Assembly (NCBI GenBank): GCA_965242905.1
Contig: CBDETM010000002.1
Coordinates: 2,976,001-3,040,000 of the forward strand
Direction of reading: 5' to 3'
From: Bin5 sp965242905
GTDB lineage: Bacteria > Chloroflexota > Anaerolineae > Caldilineales > Caldilineaceae
DNA: 64,000 nucleotides
Below are positions 63,572-64,000 of the stretch, piece after piece (position 1 is the first letter of the stretch; each line of letters starts with the position of its first letter). Under the pieces are notes generated by a model that saw only the letters and a list, made by a program, of their open reading frames with translations, was not told where the DNA came from and did not search any database. A program made the position numbers and the translations under genes.

Positions 63572-64000
63572 CTACAGGCGCACTTCACCTTCGCGGCTGC
63601 CGAACTGGATCCGTAGTCCGGACGAGAGGGTTACAGTCTTCCCCGGCTCTACATCATTTGTCTCTCCGCCGGCGTTTTGGCTCGTCCATTTCTGCGCAGA
63701 GAGATTGCGCAACCCCCAGATCTGTGGGTTCTGAGGATGTTGTGTGACTTCAGCGACTGGTTTATCAACTTCATAGCGACGCTGTTCGTCAAGGTGATGG
63801 GGATAGAGCAGTGAGTCGTGGTTTAATATCACAACTTCGTCTTGGCCGATACGTATTCGGGGCGGTAAACGGTGCGGCGAAGAGCAGGCCCAGCAAACCT
63901 CAGTGTTGCCGTCAGTGTTGCCTATTGAGTCAGGATCGTAGAAGTTTTCAGCGCCGCAACCCTGACAATAGAAGATGGAATCACGCAGTCGGATCAACTC
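63572..64000 (-). CDS. 3' end of a gene: zinc ribbon plus FHA-like tail (kinase C-terminus?)
   Basis: The frame is open to the window edge, so the true start lies beyond it. The visible 142 residues contain a four-Cys zinc ribbon (CQGCG...CWAC), RIRIGQDEVVILNHDSLLYP with PHHLD, and a beta-rich end with IWGLRNLSAQKW and GKTVTLSSGLRIQFG. The end reads like an FHA-type domain. From memory this resembles the C-terminal tail of serine/threonine kinases of the TerY-P (vWA, PP2C, kinase) triad type; that needs a search. It is 2 nt from the coiled-coil gene, suggesting an operon. Confidence 0.55.
   Translation of the reverse strand, partial: ELIRLRDSIFYCQGCGAENFYDPDSIGNTDGNTEVCWACSSPHRLPPRIRIGQDEVVILNHDSLLYPHHLDEQRRYEVDKPVAEVTQHPQNPQIWGLRNLSAQKWTSQNAGGETNDVEPGKTVTLSSGLRIQFGSREGEVRL

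Overview
The window is GC-rich, densely coding bacterial DNA with no rRNA, CRISPR array or intact prophage. The gene content (infB-rbfA-nrnA-truB-ribF cluster, a CIRCE-controlled hrcA-grpE, zinc-ribbon L28, a Thr/Pro-linker surface protein cluster, a large region-3 insert in the primary sigma factor) suggests Chloroflexota, probably a Caldilineae/Anaerolineae-like lineage. That placement comes from remembered family traits; no search was run.

Layout. 283-5946 (+): translation and RNA cluster, infB, rbfA, nrnA-type DHH phosphoesterase, truB (with an unusual insert), ribF. 6020-9470 (+): a secreted lipoprotein with a c-type heme motif and a propeller-like domain, then a glycosyltransferase. 9490-16763 (-): sbcC, sbcD, a small holin-fold membrane protein, a GNAT enzyme, grpE and hrcA, headed by a sigma-70 promoter and a textbook CIRCE operator. 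17339-23301 (-): polyprenyl sugar transferase, GT2 glycosyltransferase, glutamate formimidoyltransferase, molybdate permease and binding protein. 23688-29128: a tandem-domain FemAB protein (+), then UGP2-type UTP-glucose-1-phosphate uridylyltransferase and gamma-glutamyltransferase (-). 29416-33639 (+): three membrane/surface proteins with Thr/Pro linkers. 33696-37744: DUF3179 lipoprotein, a MITE, a 54-residue membrane protein behind a near-consensus promoter, VOC and DUF1801 proteins, tRNA-Asn. 37880-41865 (-): rpoD, dnaG, an SCP2-like gene. 42516-57027: bactofilin, YprB-like exonuclease, recJ, HAD phosphatase, rlmN, rpmB, degV, recG, citrate synthase, a 2-hydroxyacid dehydrogenase and hflX.

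Accessory DNA. Four copies of a roughly 0.4-0.5 kb non-autonomous element lie between genes. Two copies are bounded by terminal inverted repeats and 8-bp target duplications. One truncated copy sits beside a broken MFS transporter that is itself flanked by a diverged 166-bp direct repeat.

The right end (59115-64000, -) is the most novel part. Two paralogous proteins each carry two copies of the same N-terminal module and a long alanine/glutamate-rich coiled coil built from 14-residue units. One ends in a transmembrane anchor and the other in a winged-helix-like domain. They lie directly downstream (2 nt) of the 3' end of a gene encoding a zinc ribbon plus an FHA-like tail. This looks like a phospho-signalling or conflict operon continuing past the window edge.
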